A stretch of DNA of 64,000 bases from Mangrovibrevibacter kandeliae (lineage in GTDB: Bacteria > Pseudomonadota > Alphaproteobacteria > Rhizobiales > Rhizobiaceae): assembly GCF_024519155.1 (NCBI RefSeq), contig NZ_JANIFJ010000005.1, positions 1-64,000 on the forward strand. The letters run 5' to 3'. Numbering within the stretch: the first letter of the stretch is position 1; every line of letters starts with the position of its first letter. Below are positions 33,884-43,270 of the stretch, piece after piece. Under the pieces are notes generated by a model. It had not been told where the DNA came from. It ran no database searches and worked only from the letters and a program-made list of their open reading frames with translations. A program made the translations under genes and the position numbers.

Positions 33884-35968
33884 TCAGACGGTGCCGTAGA
33901 CGATCGTGCCGAGGCTCGATCCGTTGCCCCAGCACTGAACGATCTCGTCCCGGTCGTCGCCGCGAAAATTACCGGTCAGCCAGGCGACGGCGCCTGGGCC
34001 CTCGCCCATGTCACCCGTCGCCCACAGCGTCTTCATGCCGCTGCCGCCGTCACTGCCGTACAGGATCATGCCGAGGCTCGACCCGTTGCCCCAGCATTGC
34101 ACGATCTCCGACTTCGCGTCGCCGCGGAAGTTGCCGACGAGCCAGGCGACGGCGCCCGGCCCCTGCCCCATGTCGCCGGTCGCCCATAGGGTCTTCATGC
34201 CGTTGCCGCCGTCGCTGCCGTAGACGATCATGCCGAGACGGGAGCCGTTGCCCCAGCACTGCACGATCTCCTTGCGCCCGTCCCCGACGAAGTCGCCGAC
34301 AAGCCAGGCGACCGCGCCGGGGCCCTGTCCCATGTCGCCGGTCGCCCACAGCGTCGTCAGGCCGGAGCCGCCGTCGAAGCCGTAGACGATCATGCCGAGA
34401 CGGGAGCCGTTGCCCCAGCACTGCGCGATCTCGTCCCGGCCGTCGCCGTTGAAGTCGCCGACCAGCCACGACACCGCGCCTGGCCCCTGCCCCATGTCGT
34501 CCGTCCCCCAGAGCGTCCTCAGGCCGCTGCCGCCGTCGCTGCCATAGAGGATCATGCCGAGGCTGGAATGGTGGGCCCAGCATTGCACGATCTGGTCCTT
34601 GCCGTTGCCGAGGAACTTGCCGACGAGCCAGGCCACGGCGCCGGGTCCCTGCCCCATGTCGTCGGTCGACCAGAGCGTCTTCAGGCCGCTCTGGCCGTCG
34701 GTGCCATAGACGATCATCCCGAGGCTCGAATGGTTGGCCCAGCACTGGACCACCTCCTTGCGCTCGTCGCCGATGAAGTTGCCGGTCAACCAGGCGACCG
34801 CGCCGGGGCCCTGCCCCATGTCGCCCGTCGCCCACAGCGTCTTCAGGCCGCTGCCGCCGTCATTGCCGTAGACGATCATGCCGAGGCTGGAGTGATTGGC
34901 CCAACCCTGGACGATCTCGGTCCGGCCGGTCGAGACGACGTTGCCGGCAAGCCAGGCGACCGCGCCGGGCCCCTGCCCCATGTCTTCCGTGTGCTGGAGG
35001 ACGATCATCTGGTCGCCGTAGAGGACGCCCGAGGCCGGGGTCACCCAGTCTCGTCCGCCCGGGCCATTGGGACCATCGCCATGCTTGATGTCGTCCGGAT
35101 ACTTGTCGAACAGCCGCGCTGCCCAGTCGGTGAGCTTCACGAACGACCAGTCGAGCGACGACAGGTTGCTGCCGTCGAAGTAGGTCGCGCTGTCCATCGT
35201 GTTGTCCTGGCTGTCGCCGAGCCGGCCGCGGAAGCTCGCCCACACCTGGTCGCCGATCGGCTGACCCGACCCGTCGAGGCCGAGCAACTTGAAGTCCGCC
35301 GTCTTGTAGGGTCGCCAGGAGGGGCCGCTGCCGCTGAGCGCGGAGATGATCGCAACCGAGCCCGGCTGCTCGAACTCGGTCACGCGGTCGCCGCTGACGA
35401 GGCGGTTCTGCGAGGAGTGTCCGTTCAGCGCGACGTTGACGACGGGATGCGTGCCGTCCTCCCAGGCGACGCGCTGGGTCGGATAGAAGTGCATGTCGCC
35501 ATGCGCCTCGTAGCCGACCTGCAGGACGTCGTAGCCCCCGCCGCTCTTCGGCACGAGCCGGACGACGACGTGCTCGAGATCGCCCTGATGCATGCCGAGC
35601 GTCTTGACGATGCAGTTGAACTCTGTGCCGGCGCGCAGCGCGCGGCAGGTCTGCCCGCCCTGGAAGGCGTAGAGGACGAGGTAGTGCAGCTCCACCGCGT
35701 CCTGATACTCGCGTACGGCGTAGTAGATCGGCGCGTGCGCCAGATCGCCCGCGAACTGGGACGCGGCGATGCTGACGTAATAATTGTCGGCGGGATGCGC
35801 CGCGAGATCGGCCTGGCTGGGCGAAGGCTGCGAGAAGCCCGGGTCGTTTCGATCCTTCAGCACGCTGCCTTGCAGCAGATGCTCGATGCCGCAGGGGAAA
35901 TAGCCTTCGTTGTCGTGAAAGTAGAAGGCGGGGCAGTAAGTCTTGACCGTGTCTATACCGATCGTCAT
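33884..35968 (-). CDS. Vps62-like N-terminal domain with seven FG-GAP/VCBS-type tandem repeats
   Basis: The 694-residue protein has two parts. Residues 1 to about 320 resemble the Vps62 domain (YCPAFYFHDNEGYFPCGIEHLL, DLEHVVVRLV, VGYEAHGDMHFYP, FRGRLGD). Residues 322-694 are seven copies of a 54-residue unit with the core DMGQGPGAVAWLVGNF, then DEIVQCWGNGSSLGMIVYG and DGGSGLKTLW. Seven units fit a closed seven-bladed beta-propeller. No signal peptide or membrane helix is visible. Such proteins are scattered in bacteria and fungi, and no function is established. It converges with the ABC exporter gene, but the two are not an operon. Confidence 0.8.
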   Translation of the reverse strand: MTIGIDTVKTYCPAFYFHDNEGYFPCGIEHLLQGSVLKDRNDPGFSQPSPSQADLAAHPADNYYVSIAASQFAGDLAHAPIYYAVREYQDAVELHYLVLYAFQGGQTCRALRAGTEFNCIVKTLGMHQGDLEHVVVRLVPKSGGGYDVLQVGYEAHGDMHFYPTQRVAWEDGTHPVVNVALNGHSSQNRLVSGDRVTEFEQPGSVAIISALSGSGPSWRPYKTADFKLLGLDGSGQPIGDQVWASFRGRLGDSQDNTMDSATYFDGSNLSSLDWSFVKLTDWAARLFDKYPDDIKHGDGPNGPGGRDWVTPASGVLYGDQMIVLQHTEDMGQGPGAVAWLAGNVVSTGRTEIVQGWANHSSLGMIVYGNDGGSGLKTLWATGDMGQGPGAVAWLTGNFIGDERKEVVQCWANHSSLGMIVYGTDGQSGLKTLWSTDDMGQGPGAVAWLVGKFLGNGKDQIVQCWAHHSSLGMILYGSDGGSGLRTLWGTDDMGQGPGAVSWLVGDFNGDGRDEIAQCWGNGSRLGMIVYGFDGGSGLTTLWATGDMGQGPGAVAWLVGDFVGDGRKEIVQCWGNGSRLGMIVYGSDGGNGMKTLWATGDMGQGPGAVAWLVGNFRGDAKSEIVQCWGNGSSLGMILYGSDGGSGMKTLWATGDMGEGPGAVAWLTGNFRGDDRDEIVQCWGNGSSLGTIVYGTV
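33887..35005 (-). repeat. Seven tandem copies of a 162-bp coding repeat
   Basis: The 3' half of the Vps62-like gene consists of seven direct repeats of 162 bp (the last one truncated at the stop codon), each encoding the 54-residue unit. The copies are strongly alike at DNA level, for example the recurring run encoding DMGQGPGAVAWL. That suggests recent duplication or gene conversion. The first copy (about 34841-35005) is the most divergent. Confidence 0.9.
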
Positions 35969-36486
35969 GCGTCGCTCCTCCCTCGGGCTCGCACAGCCCG
36001 AAGGGCTGCGGTGCCGAGGCGCTGCAGTCAGGGTGAATGGATGTTGGAAGACACGAAGCCGTACCCCCGCAGCGTCGCGGGAGCGAAAGACCTCAAAGAT
36101 TTGGGAAGCGGGTGGGAAAGCTTTACAAGGGCAATACTAGGAACGGCGGACGTGGTTGTCAATCGACTTGGATGCTACCGCGCGTTGACAGCTGGCCCTG
36201 ATCGCCTGATCAATATTACTTGGTAACAACTTGTTTCGGCAGACTTTCCGCCGAAGAGCAGCCGTTTCCAAGTCGAATGCTTGCCCGCCGCGACCGTCTG
36301 ACGCCCCCACGAGGCCGCTGGCTCGGAGACGCTCGTCCGAGCCCGAAACGGGCCGGGGCGCATCCTGATTTCCCGGAGCGTGCGCCGAGCGCAAATCCAA
36401 TTGCCTCCGCCCGGCATCTGCAGACGATCCTTCGTCGCCTTGGGCATCCCGAGACGTCACACTCGGCGGATCAACGGAGTCCCCTC
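35969..36486. other. 518-bp gene-free region
   Basis: No credible gene lies here. The stretch 36100-36260 is AT-richer than its surroundings and probably holds the divergent promoters of the seven-repeat protein gene and the TsuA-like gene. TTGACA at 36185-36190 and the small palindrome AACAACTTGTT at 36225-36235 are the only notable sites. I could not pair them into a convincing promoter. Confidence 0.5.
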
Positions 36487-37713
36487 ATGTCCAGTATCGC
36501 CAGCGCGCCACCGCGCGTTCCCACACCCGCCGTTCTCGGCACACCCGGCCTTTTGGCGGCTGCCCTGCTCGTTCTCGGCGCGCTCACCCTCGGCGTCGCC
36601 GAAGGAATGCCGCAGGCGGCGCTCTTCCTGATCGGCGGCGGGTTTGGCATTGCGCTCTATCATGCCGCCTTCGGCTTCACCTCCGCCTGGCGGGTCTTCA
36701 TCCTCGACGGGCGCGGGCGCGGGCTGCGCGTCCAGATGATCCTGCTTGCGCTGGCGGTCGTCCTCTTCTTCCCCGCCCTCGCCTCCGGTTCGCTCTTCGG
36801 CCACCCCGTCGCCGGCTTCGTCTCACCGATTGGCCTGTCGGTCGTGGCTGGCGCCTTCATGTTCGGGCTCGGCATGCAGCTCGGCGGCGGCTGCGCCTCC
36901 GGCACACTCTTTACCGCAGGCGGCGGCAATGCCCGCATGCTGGTGACGCTGGCCTTCTTCATCCTCGGCTCGCTCCTCGCCACCATCAACTTCGACTGGT
37001 GGACGAGCCTGCCGGCGCTGCTGCCCTATTCGCTCGTCTCGCTCGGGGCGCCCGCCGGCATCGCGGTGTCGCTGGCGATCTTCGCGGCGATCGCCGGGCT
37101 AACGGTCCTCGTGGAGAAGCGGCGCAACGGCAAGCTCGAGCAGGCGCCCGTCGCGCCGCGGCAGGGCCCGGCGCGCTGGCTGCGCGGTCCGTGGCCGCTC
37201 GTCGCGGGTGCGATCGCCCTCGTCCTCCTGAACTTTGCGACGCTCGCGATCGCCGGGCGGCCCTGGGGCATCACGTCCGCCTTTGCGCTGTGGGGTGCCA
37301 AGATCGCACAGCTCGTCGGCGTCGATCCCACCGCCTGGGCCTACTGGCAGGCGCCGGCCAACGCCAAGGCGCTGCAGGCGAGCGTCTTCGCCGACGTCAC
37401 CTCGGTGATGGACTTCGGCATCGTCGCAGGCGCCATGCTGGCCTCCTCGCTGGCCGGCAATTTCGCGCCCAGCCTTCGCATTCCGCTGCGCTCGGTTGTC
37501 GCCGCCGCCATCGGCGGCCTGCTTCTCGGCTATGGCGCCCGCATCGCCTATGGCTGCAACATCGGTGCGTACTTCTCGGGGATCGCCTCCGGCAGCCTGC
37601 ACGGCTGGCTGTGGGCCGTCGCGGCCTTTGCCGGCAACATCATCGGCGTCGGCATGCGACCGTTCTTCTTCCGTGAGAGACGCACGGCTGTGGCCCGGTC
37701 GGACGGCGCCTGA
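36487..37713 (+). CDS. YeeE/YedE (TsuA-like) sulfur-compound transporter
   Basis: The 408-residue integral membrane protein has about ten helices in two similar halves. Each half carries a conserved cysteine motif: MQLGGGCASGTLFTAGGG and IAYGCNIGAYFSGIASG. In the TsuA family these cysteines hand thiosulfate through the membrane. It therefore probably imports thiosulfate or a related sulfur species. The full-length fused form, rather than two small proteins, is present. The ATG at 36487 follows a weak ribosome site. No sulfurtransferase (TsuB-like) gene is adjacent. Confidence 0.87.
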   Translation: MSSIASAPPRVPTPAVLGTPGLLAAALLVLGALTLGVAEGMPQAALFLIGGGFGIALYHAAFGFTSAWRVFILDGRGRGLRVQMILLALAVVLFFPALASGSLFGHPVAGFVSPIGLSVVAGAFMFGLGMQLGGGCASGTLFTAGGGNARMLVTLAFFILGSLLATINFDWWTSLPALLPYSLVSLGAPAGIAVSLAIFAAIAGLTVLVEKRRNGKLEQAPVAPRQGPARWLRGPWPLVAGAIALVLLNFATLAIAGRPWGITSAFALWGAKIAQLVGVDPTAWAYWQAPANAKALQASVFADVTSVMDFGIVAGAMLASSLAGNFAPSLRIPLRSVVAAAIGGLLLGYGARIAYGCNIGAYFSGIASGSLHGWLWAVAAFAGNIIGVGMRPFFFRERRTAVARSDGA

Positions 37714-37747
37714 GCGCGGCGACGGGCGAGGCGCGCGGGGGTCGGCC

Positions 37748-39343
37748 TCAGGCGACCGCGGCGACCTCGCCTTCCGGCCACTGCGCGGACAGGAGCTGCA
37801 GGAGGTCGGCGTCGGCCATCGGCTTGGCGTAGCGGTAGCCCTGCACCTCGTCGAGCCCCTCCAGCCGGGCGAAGAGCTCGTGCTGCTCGGTCTCGACGCC
37901 TTCCAGCACGGTGTCCATGCGCAACGTGCTCGCCAGCCGCACCATGGTGCGCACGATCTCGGCCGTCTCGGCATTGGCGAGCTCGGTGGTGAAGGACCGG
38001 TCGATCTTCAGCCGGTCGAAGCGGAAGCGGCGCAGCGTGCTGAGGCTCGAGAAGCCGGTGCCGAAATCGTCCATCGTGATCTTCACGCCGAGCGCACGCA
38101 GTTCGTCCATCGTCCGCTGAACCATCGGGCTCGGCTCGAGCAGGAGCGACTCGGTCACCTCGAGGTCGAGCCGCCCGGGTGCGAGACCCGTTTCGGCGAG
38201 CACCCCGGAGACGAGACTCGCGAGATTGCCGTCCTCGAACTGCAGCGGCGAGAGGTTGACCGCCACACCCACCGGCGCGGGCCAGAGCGCGGCCGTCTCG
38301 CAGGCCTTGTGCAGAACGGCACGGCCGAGGGCGACGATCAGGCCGTTGCGTTCGGCGAGCCTGATGAACTCGTTCGGATAGACCAGCCCGCGGGTCGGAT
38401 GACGCCAGCGGCAGAGGGCCTCGACGCTGCTCACCCGGCCGGTGCGGGTGGAGAACAGCGGCTGATAGTGCAGCTCGAGATCGCCACGCTCCAGGCCCTT
38501 GCGCAGGTCGACCGCCAACTCGGCGTCGGCATCCTTGGCGCGCCGCATGTCCGGCTGGAAGGGACGGAAGGAGCCGGTGCCGCTGCTCTTGGCGACGTAG
38601 AGCGCGAGGTCGGCGGACAGAAGCACGTCCGACCAGTTGCCCCCGTCGACGCCGATACGAGCCGCGCCGACGCTGACGCCAGGCTTCAGGAAGGCGTTCT
38701 GCAGATCCATCGGGCTGCCGATCGAGGCGATGAGCGCCTCGCCGAAATCCTCGGGGCGCTCGCCCGCCTCGGGAAAGCGGACGACGACGAACTCGTCGCC
38801 GCCGAGTCGCACGGGAATGTCTTCGCTGCGGCAGAGCCTCTGGATGCGGCGAGCGACTTCCGCCAGCACGAGATCGCCGGCGCGGTGCCCGAGCGTGTCG
38901 TTGATCTGCTTGAACTTGTCGAGATCGAGCATGTAGACCAGCGCGCCGCGCGCGTGCCACTCGCGGCTGGCGATCCCCTGCTCGAGCGAGCGGATGAGGT
39001 GGCTGCGGTTCGACAGCCGGGTGAGTTCGTCGAGCCGCGCCCGGTCGCGCAGCTGCGCCTCAAGCTGGCCGAGCTGCTGCAGGCGCTCGTCGTTGACGTG
39101 CCGCTGCCGGCCGAACTGCAGGAACACGTAACCGAGGATGAACGGCGCCACCAGCGCCAGCACGTGCATCGTCGTCGAGGTGAAGACGTGCACGGGGTCC
39201 GCCTGCAGATGCAGCCAGTGGCGCACCTGCATGTCGATCAGAAAACCGGAGACGCAGAACAGCGCCCCCAAGGCCGCACCGCCGGCGGCGTAGAGGAGTC
39301 CTGGTCGTGTCGAGGCGAGGCGATCCTGAAGTGAAAAGGACAT
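37748..39343 (-). CDS. GGDEF-EAL bifunctional cyclic-di-GMP protein
   Basis: The product of about 531 residues has two N-terminal membrane helices with a short periplasmic loop (about 15-80). A GGDEF domain follows (about 105-260; LGGDEFVVVRF intact), then an EAL domain (about 275-525; VEALCRW, DDFGTGFSSL, EGVETEQ). Both active-site motifs look complete, so it could make or degrade cyclic di-GMP; no inhibitory RxxD is obvious. The Met of MSFSLQD (ATG 39341-39343) is chosen over a TTG seven codons earlier. It converges with the TsuA-like gene. It would affect motility or surface attachment in the usual way. Confidence 0.92.
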   Translation of the reverse strand: MSFSLQDRLASTRPGLLYAAGGAALGALFCVSGFLIDMQVRHWLHLQADPVHVFTSTTMHVLALVAPFILGYVFLQFGRQRHVNDERLQQLGQLEAQLRDRARLDELTRLSNRSHLIRSLEQGIASREWHARGALVYMLDLDKFKQINDTLGHRAGDLVLAEVARRIQRLCRSEDIPVRLGGDEFVVVRFPEAGERPEDFGEALIASIGSPMDLQNAFLKPGVSVGAARIGVDGGNWSDVLLSADLALYVAKSSGTGSFRPFQPDMRRAKDADAELAVDLRKGLERGDLELHYQPLFSTRTGRVSSVEALCRWRHPTRGLVYPNEFIRLAERNGLIVALGRAVLHKACETAALWPAPVGVAVNLSPLQFEDGNLASLVSGVLAETGLAPGRLDLEVTESLLLEPSPMVQRTMDELRALGVKITMDDFGTGFSSLSTLRRFRFDRLKIDRSFTTELANAETAEIVRTMVRLASTLRMDTVLEGVETEQHELFARLEGLDEVQGYRYAKPMADADLLQLLSAQWPEGEVAAVA

Positions 39344-39540
39344 CCAACCGGCCGCTCGGAGCAATACGGCTCGCAGACTAAGCCGGATTCCTTAACGGAT
39401 CGCGTGTCCGACGCCCGGCTTTTGCGGTCGTGTCGGCAAGACTGCGCTGCGAACGCCGGAGCCTCTTGAGCCGGACCCGCGCCCCGCCGTTCAGGCGCCC
39501 GTCGACCCGCCGGACAGCGGCGCAGCTCTCCGCCGCGCGC

Positions 39541-40569
39541 TCAGCGCTCGGTCAGCTTCAGCTCGATGCGCCGGTTGCGGGCGCGCGCTTCCACCGTGTC
39601 GCCGGTGTCGAGCGGCTGCTCGTCGCCGAAGCCGGTCGCGGCCAGCCGATCAGCGGGCACGCCCTGCGCGATCAGAAAGCGCACCACCGAGGCCGCGCGG
39701 CTCGCCGACAGGTCCCAGTTGTCGATGAAGCGGTTGCTCGACACCGGAATGTTGTCGGTGTGGCCATCGACGCGGATGATCCAGTTGATGTCGGACGGGA
39801 TCTCGCGCGCCAGTTCCTTGATCGCGTCGGCGAGCTTGATCATCTCGTCCTGACCGGCCTGCTGCAGGGTGTCCGAGCCGGAGGGGAACAGCACTTCGGA
39901 CTGGAAGACGAAGCGATCGCCGACGATGCGGATGTTCTCCCGGTCCGAGAGGATCTCGCGCAGCCGCCCGAAGAAGTCGGAGCGATAGCGCGACAGCTCC
40001 TGCACGCGCTGCGCCAGCGCCACGTTGAGCTGGCGGCCGAGATCAGCGATCTTGACCTGGCTCTCCTGGTCCCGGGTTTCCGAGACGTCGAGTGCGCTTT
40101 CGAGCGCGGCGAGCTGCTGCCGCAGGGCGGCGAGCTGCTGGTTGAGGAGTTCGACCTGGGCCTGCGCGCGCTGCGAGATCTGCTTCTCGCTGTCCAGCTG
40201 CCCGGCCAGGCTGTCGGCGCGCTGGGTCGCCGCGGCGGTCGAGCCGCTGCCGGAGTCGAGGGCCCGCTGCAGGCGCGAGCGCGCGTCTTCGGCCCCGGCG
40301 AGCGAGGCCTGCAGCCGGGCGATCTGGTCCTCCTGGTCCTGCGCACTGCTGCGCTCCAGCGCCAGCAGCTGCGTCAGCTCGTTGATCTGGCTGTTCAGAC
40401 GCTCGAGCACGGCATCACGGCCGGTGATCTCGCGTGACAGGAGAAACTGCGCCAGCACGAACACCGACAGGAGAAACATGATGGCCAGAAGCAGCGTCGA
40501 CAGCGCGTCGACGAAGCCCGGCCAGTAGTCGATCTGCCGCTCGCCGCGGCGGTTGCGCGACAACGCCAT
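39541..40569 (-). CDS. OmpA/MotB-like peptidoglycan-binding protein with coiled coil
   Basis: The 342-residue protein has one N-terminal membrane helix (about 18-45; DALSTLLLAIMFLLSVFVLAQF). A long coiled coil follows (about 50-200, rich in Q, L, A and R), then a C-terminal OmpA domain (FQSEVLFPSGSDTLQQAGQ, VDGHTDNIPV, NWDLSASRAASVVRFL). The plug-like helix plus OmpA domain is that of MotB/TolR-type stators. It lies three bases downstream of the MotA/TolQ/ExbB gene, so the two form a proton-driven or anchoring complex in the inner membrane. The pair is chromosomal and not next to flagellar or tol genes. Confidence 0.88.
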   Translation of the reverse strand: MALSRNRRGERQIDYWPGFVDALSTLLLAIMFLLSVFVLAQFLLSREITGRDAVLERLNSQINELTQLLALERSSAQDQEDQIARLQASLAGAEDARSRLQRALDSGSGSTAAATQRADSLAGQLDSEKQISQRAQAQVELLNQQLAALRQQLAALESALDVSETRDQESQVKIADLGRQLNVALAQRVQELSRYRSDFFGRLREILSDRENIRIVGDRFVFQSEVLFPSGSDTLQQAGQDEMIKLADAIKELAREIPSDINWIIRVDGHTDNIPVSSNRFIDNWDLSASRAASVVRFLIAQGVPADRLAATGFGDEQPLDTGDTVEARARNRRIELKLTER

Positions 40570-40572
40570 GGA

Positions 40573-41604
40573 TCAGCTTCCGCTCTCTTTGCCGATGGCG
40601 CTGGACAGCCGGTCGAGCACGCCGCGCAACTCGCGTTGCTCGGCCGCCTGTGCCTCGACGAAGTCGCGCAGCATCTGCTGCTCGGAGCGCATGTGCTGGA
40701 CGAGGCCCTGGATGCTCTCCGCCAGGCTCGCCATCGCCGCACTCGTGCGCGGGCTCGAGCCCTGCTCGGCAACCAGTCGGTTCAGCTTTTCCGACAGGAC
40801 GCGCATCTCCTCGCTGCCGTTCGGCGGCACGACGGCGGCCGGCAGGGCATCGGTGTCGACGTCCGTTACCGAGGAGAGCCAGTTCTCGAGCTCGGTGTAG
40901 AAACGGTTCTGGGCGCGTCCCAGCTGCAGGTCGAGGAAGCCGAGGACGAGCGAGCCGGACAGACCGAAGAGCGAGGACGAGAACGCGGTGCCCATGCCCG
41001 ACAGCGGCGCGGCAAGACCTGCCTTGAGGGCGCTGAGGATGCTGTTGGTGTCGCCGCCGGCCGGGTTCAGCCCCTGGATCGTGTCGCCGATCGAGCCGAT
41101 GGTGCGCAACAGGCCCCAGAAGGTGCCGAGCAGGCCGAGGAAGACCAGAAGCCCGATGAGATAGCGCGAGATGTCGCGCGTCTCGTCGAGCCGGGTGGCG
41201 ATCGAATCGAGGATCGAGCGGAACGAGAGCGTCGACAGCGCCAGGCCTCGCCGGCGCCCGATGAGGCCGCGCATCGGCGCCAGCAGCACCGGCGCGCGCA
41301 TCGTCTCGAAGTCGCCCTCGCCGCTGCGATAGGCGTTGACCCAGCGCACCTCGCGGCTCAGCCGCACCACCTGGATCAGCGCCAGGACCGCGCCCACCGT
41401 GAGGACGCCGATGATCAGGCCGTTGAGGCCGGGGTTGGTCGAGAAGGCGGTGCGGATCTGGTTGCCGAGGATCGCGGCGACGAAGCCGGCGAGCGCCAGA
41501 AAGACCAGCATCGACCACAGGAAGACGAGCGGGCTCGAAAGGTGGCCGGTGTCGACCCCGTCGATGCGCGTTCGGTTGTCTGGCGGCGAACTGAAAACCT
41601 GCAT
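40573..41604 (-). CDS. MotA/TolQ/ExbB-like membrane protein
   Basis: The product of about 343 residues has two N-terminal helices (about 28-75). A long cytoplasmic loop follows, then the conserved helix pair of proton-channel proteins (ISRYLIGLLVFLGLLGTFWG and LSGMGTAFSSSLFGLSGSLVLGF). The cytoplasmic tail of about 100 residues is coiled-coil-like. It pairs with the OmpA-like gene three bases downstream, the layout of stator complexes. The ATG at 41602-41604 (MQVFSSPPDN) is preferred. It is annotated as MotA-like in many rhizobia, but the context (suhB, efp) is not flagellar. Possible roles are envelope maintenance or a non-flagellar motor. Confidence 0.87.
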   Translation of the reverse strand: MQVFSSPPDNRTRIDGVDTGHLSSPLVFLWSMLVFLALAGFVAAILGNQIRTAFSTNPGLNGLIIGVLTVGAVLALIQVVRLSREVRWVNAYRSGEGDFETMRAPVLLAPMRGLIGRRRGLALSTLSFRSILDSIATRLDETRDISRYLIGLLVFLGLLGTFWGLLRTIGSIGDTIQGLNPAGGDTNSILSALKAGLAAPLSGMGTAFSSSLFGLSGSLVLGFLDLQLGRAQNRFYTELENWLSSVTDVDTDALPAAVVPPNGSEEMRVLSEKLNRLVAEQGSSPRTSAAMASLAESIQGLVQHMRSEQQMLRDFVEAQAAEQRELRGVLDRLSSAIGKESGS

Positions 41605-41775
41605 CGCGCTTCCGAAAACTCTTCCTCGGGGGCCTTGCCTCCCGCGGAACGTAGAGCCTTCCATGCCACCATGAAAGGCTTCAGGTCATGACCTAGTGCA
41701 TCGCGGCCGGATGCGAAAGCGTGCGGAGCGACCTGCGATGCCGCTGCCGGCCTCGCTCGGCGGCGGCGATCGGCC

Positions 41776-42582
41776 TCAGCTCCTGCGGGCCGCCTCGGCC
41801 TTTTTCAGCTGATCGACGAGCGCCTTGTGCAGGGGCTCGTTGCCGCAGGCGATCTCGCCGGCCATGTGGTCGAACTTGCTGCCATCGGTCAGCGTCACGA
41901 AGCCGCCGGCCTCGCGCACGAGGAGCGAGCCCGCCGCCAGATCCCACGGCAGCAGATCGCGCTCCCAGAAGCCGTCGAGCCGCCCGGCCGCCACATAGGC
42001 GAGGTCGAGCGCCGCAGCGCCCATGCGCCGAACGCCGGCGCTCTCGCCCATGACCTGCCGGATCTCGTAAAGGAAACGGGCGTGATCGCCCTTGCCGAGG
42101 AACGGGATCCCGGTGCCGAACAGCGCCTCCGGCAGGCTCTTGCGCGAAGCGACGCGGATGCGCCGGTCGTTCAGGAAGGCGCCGCCGCCCTTCTCGGCCG
42201 TGTAGAGCTCGTCCATCGCGGGGTTGAACACCACGCCGGCGACGATCTCGCCGTCCCGCTCCAGCGCGATCGAGATCGCGAAGACCGGGATGCCGTGCAG
42301 GAAGTTGGTGGTGCCGTCGAGCGGGTCGACGATCCAGCGGTGGCGCTCGTCCGCGCCGGTCACCTCCCCGCGCTCCTCCATCAGGAGGCCCCAGTCGGGC
42401 CGGGAGCGGGTGAGCTCCTGGAACACGATTTCCTCGGCCTTGCGGTCGGCATTGGAGACGAAGTCGGCCGGGCCCTTCATCGAGACCTGCAGGTTCTGCA
42501 CCTCGCCGAAATCGCGCGTCAGCGAGCGGCCGGCCTTCATGGCGGCCTGCGTCATGACGTTCAGGAGGGCGGAGCGGGGCAT
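41776..42582 (-). CDS. suhB: Inositol monophosphatase family protein
   Basis: The 268-residue protein carries the phosphatase motifs EERGEV, VDPLDGTTNFLHGIP and PWDLAAGSLLVREAGG, which supply the metal-binding acidic residues. It is the SuhB type: dephosphorylation of inositol phosphates and, in some bacteria, a role in ribosomal RNA transcription complexes. It lies between the MotA-like gene and efp on the same strand, with gaps of 171 and 66 bp. The start MPRSALLNVMTQAAMKAGR matches relatives. Confidence 0.93.
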   Translation of the reverse strand: MPRSALLNVMTQAAMKAGRSLTRDFGEVQNLQVSMKGPADFVSNADRKAEEIVFQELTRSRPDWGLLMEERGEVTGADERHRWIVDPLDGTTNFLHGIPVFAISIALERDGEIVAGVVFNPAMDELYTAEKGGGAFLNDRRIRVASRKSLPEALFGTGIPFLGKGDHARFLYEIRQVMGESAGVRRMGAAALDLAYVAAGRLDGFWERDLLPWDLAAGSLLVREAGGFVTLTDGSKFDHMAGEIACGNEPLHKALVDQLKKAEAARRS

Positions 42583-42648
42583 GGCAGTGGTCTCTCGGGT
42601 TCGGGAGCCGGCGGCCGGCTCGCAGCGTGTTCGAAGCGCGTGGCGCCG

Positions 42649-43212
42649 TCAGTCGGCGCGACGCAGGTAGGTGATCTCGTTGGTGTCGACGAGGATGGTC
42701 TCGCCCGCCTCGATGAAGGGCGGGACCATCACCCGCATCCCGTTCTCGAGGATGGCGGGCTTGTAGGAAGACGCCGCGGTCTGGCCCTTGAGCACCGGAT
42801 CGGCCTCGGTGATCTTCAGCTTCACCTGGTCGGGCAGCCGGATGCCGATCGGCCGGTCGTCGTAGAGCTCGACGGTCACCTGCATGCCGTCCTGCAAGAA
42901 GGCGGCTCTGTCGCCGACGAAGTCGCTCTGCAGCTCCAGCTGTTCGTAGCTGTCGGTGTCCATGAACACCAGTTGCTCACCCTCGGCGTAGAGGAACTGG
43001 AAGTCCTTCATCTCGAGCTCGACCCGCTCGACCGTCTCGGAGGAGCGGAAGCGCTCGTTCAGCTTGGTGCCGTCGATGAGGTTCTTCAGCTCGACCTGGT
43101 TGAAGGCGCCGCCCTTGCCAGGCTTGACGTGATTGCTCTTCACCGCCGCCCACAGGCCGCCATTGTGCTCGATCACGAAGCCGGGCTTGATCTCGTTTCC
43201 GCTGATTTTCAT
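42649..43212 (-). CDS. efp: Translation elongation factor P
   Basis: The 187-residue protein has the three beta-barrel domains of EF-P. The conserved lysine loop lies in [12 protein letters not shown] (Lys33), the residue modified in many bacteria. EF-P relieves ribosome stalling at proline runs. The ATG at 43210-43212 ([12 protein letters not shown]) gives the family start. No modification gene (epmA/epmB) is next to it. In related genomes it often sits beside suhB, as here. Confidence 0.97.
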   Translation of the reverse strand: MKISGNEIKPGFVIEHNGGLWAAVKSNHVKPGKGGAFNQVELKNLIDGTKLNERFRSSETVERVELEMKDFQFLYAEGEQLVFMDTDSYEQLELQSDFVGDRAAFLQDGMQVTVELYDDRPIGIRLPDQVKLKITEADPVLKGQTAASSYKPAILENGMRVMVPPFIEAGETILVDTNEITYLRRAD

Positions 43213-43270
43213 GTGGTGCTCTGGAGCCGGAGGCGGTCCGGCCGGTGAAGACCATAAATGGTCCGCCAGT

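Noticed and set aside
33887-35005. Regular direct repeats that could suggest a CRISPR array
   Set aside because: The period is 162 bp, the repeats are coding and in frame, there are no unique 30-40-bp spacers, and no cas genes are near.
34568-36226. A 552-codon open frame on the plus strand
   Set aside because: It is antisense to the Vps62/seven-repeat gene and repeats only because that gene does.
39541-41604. Zorya-type phage defence (ZorA/ZorB)
   Set aside because: A MotA-like and an OmpA-like gene are present, but no zorC/zorD/zorE helicase or nuclease gene adjoins; the neighbours are housekeeping genes.
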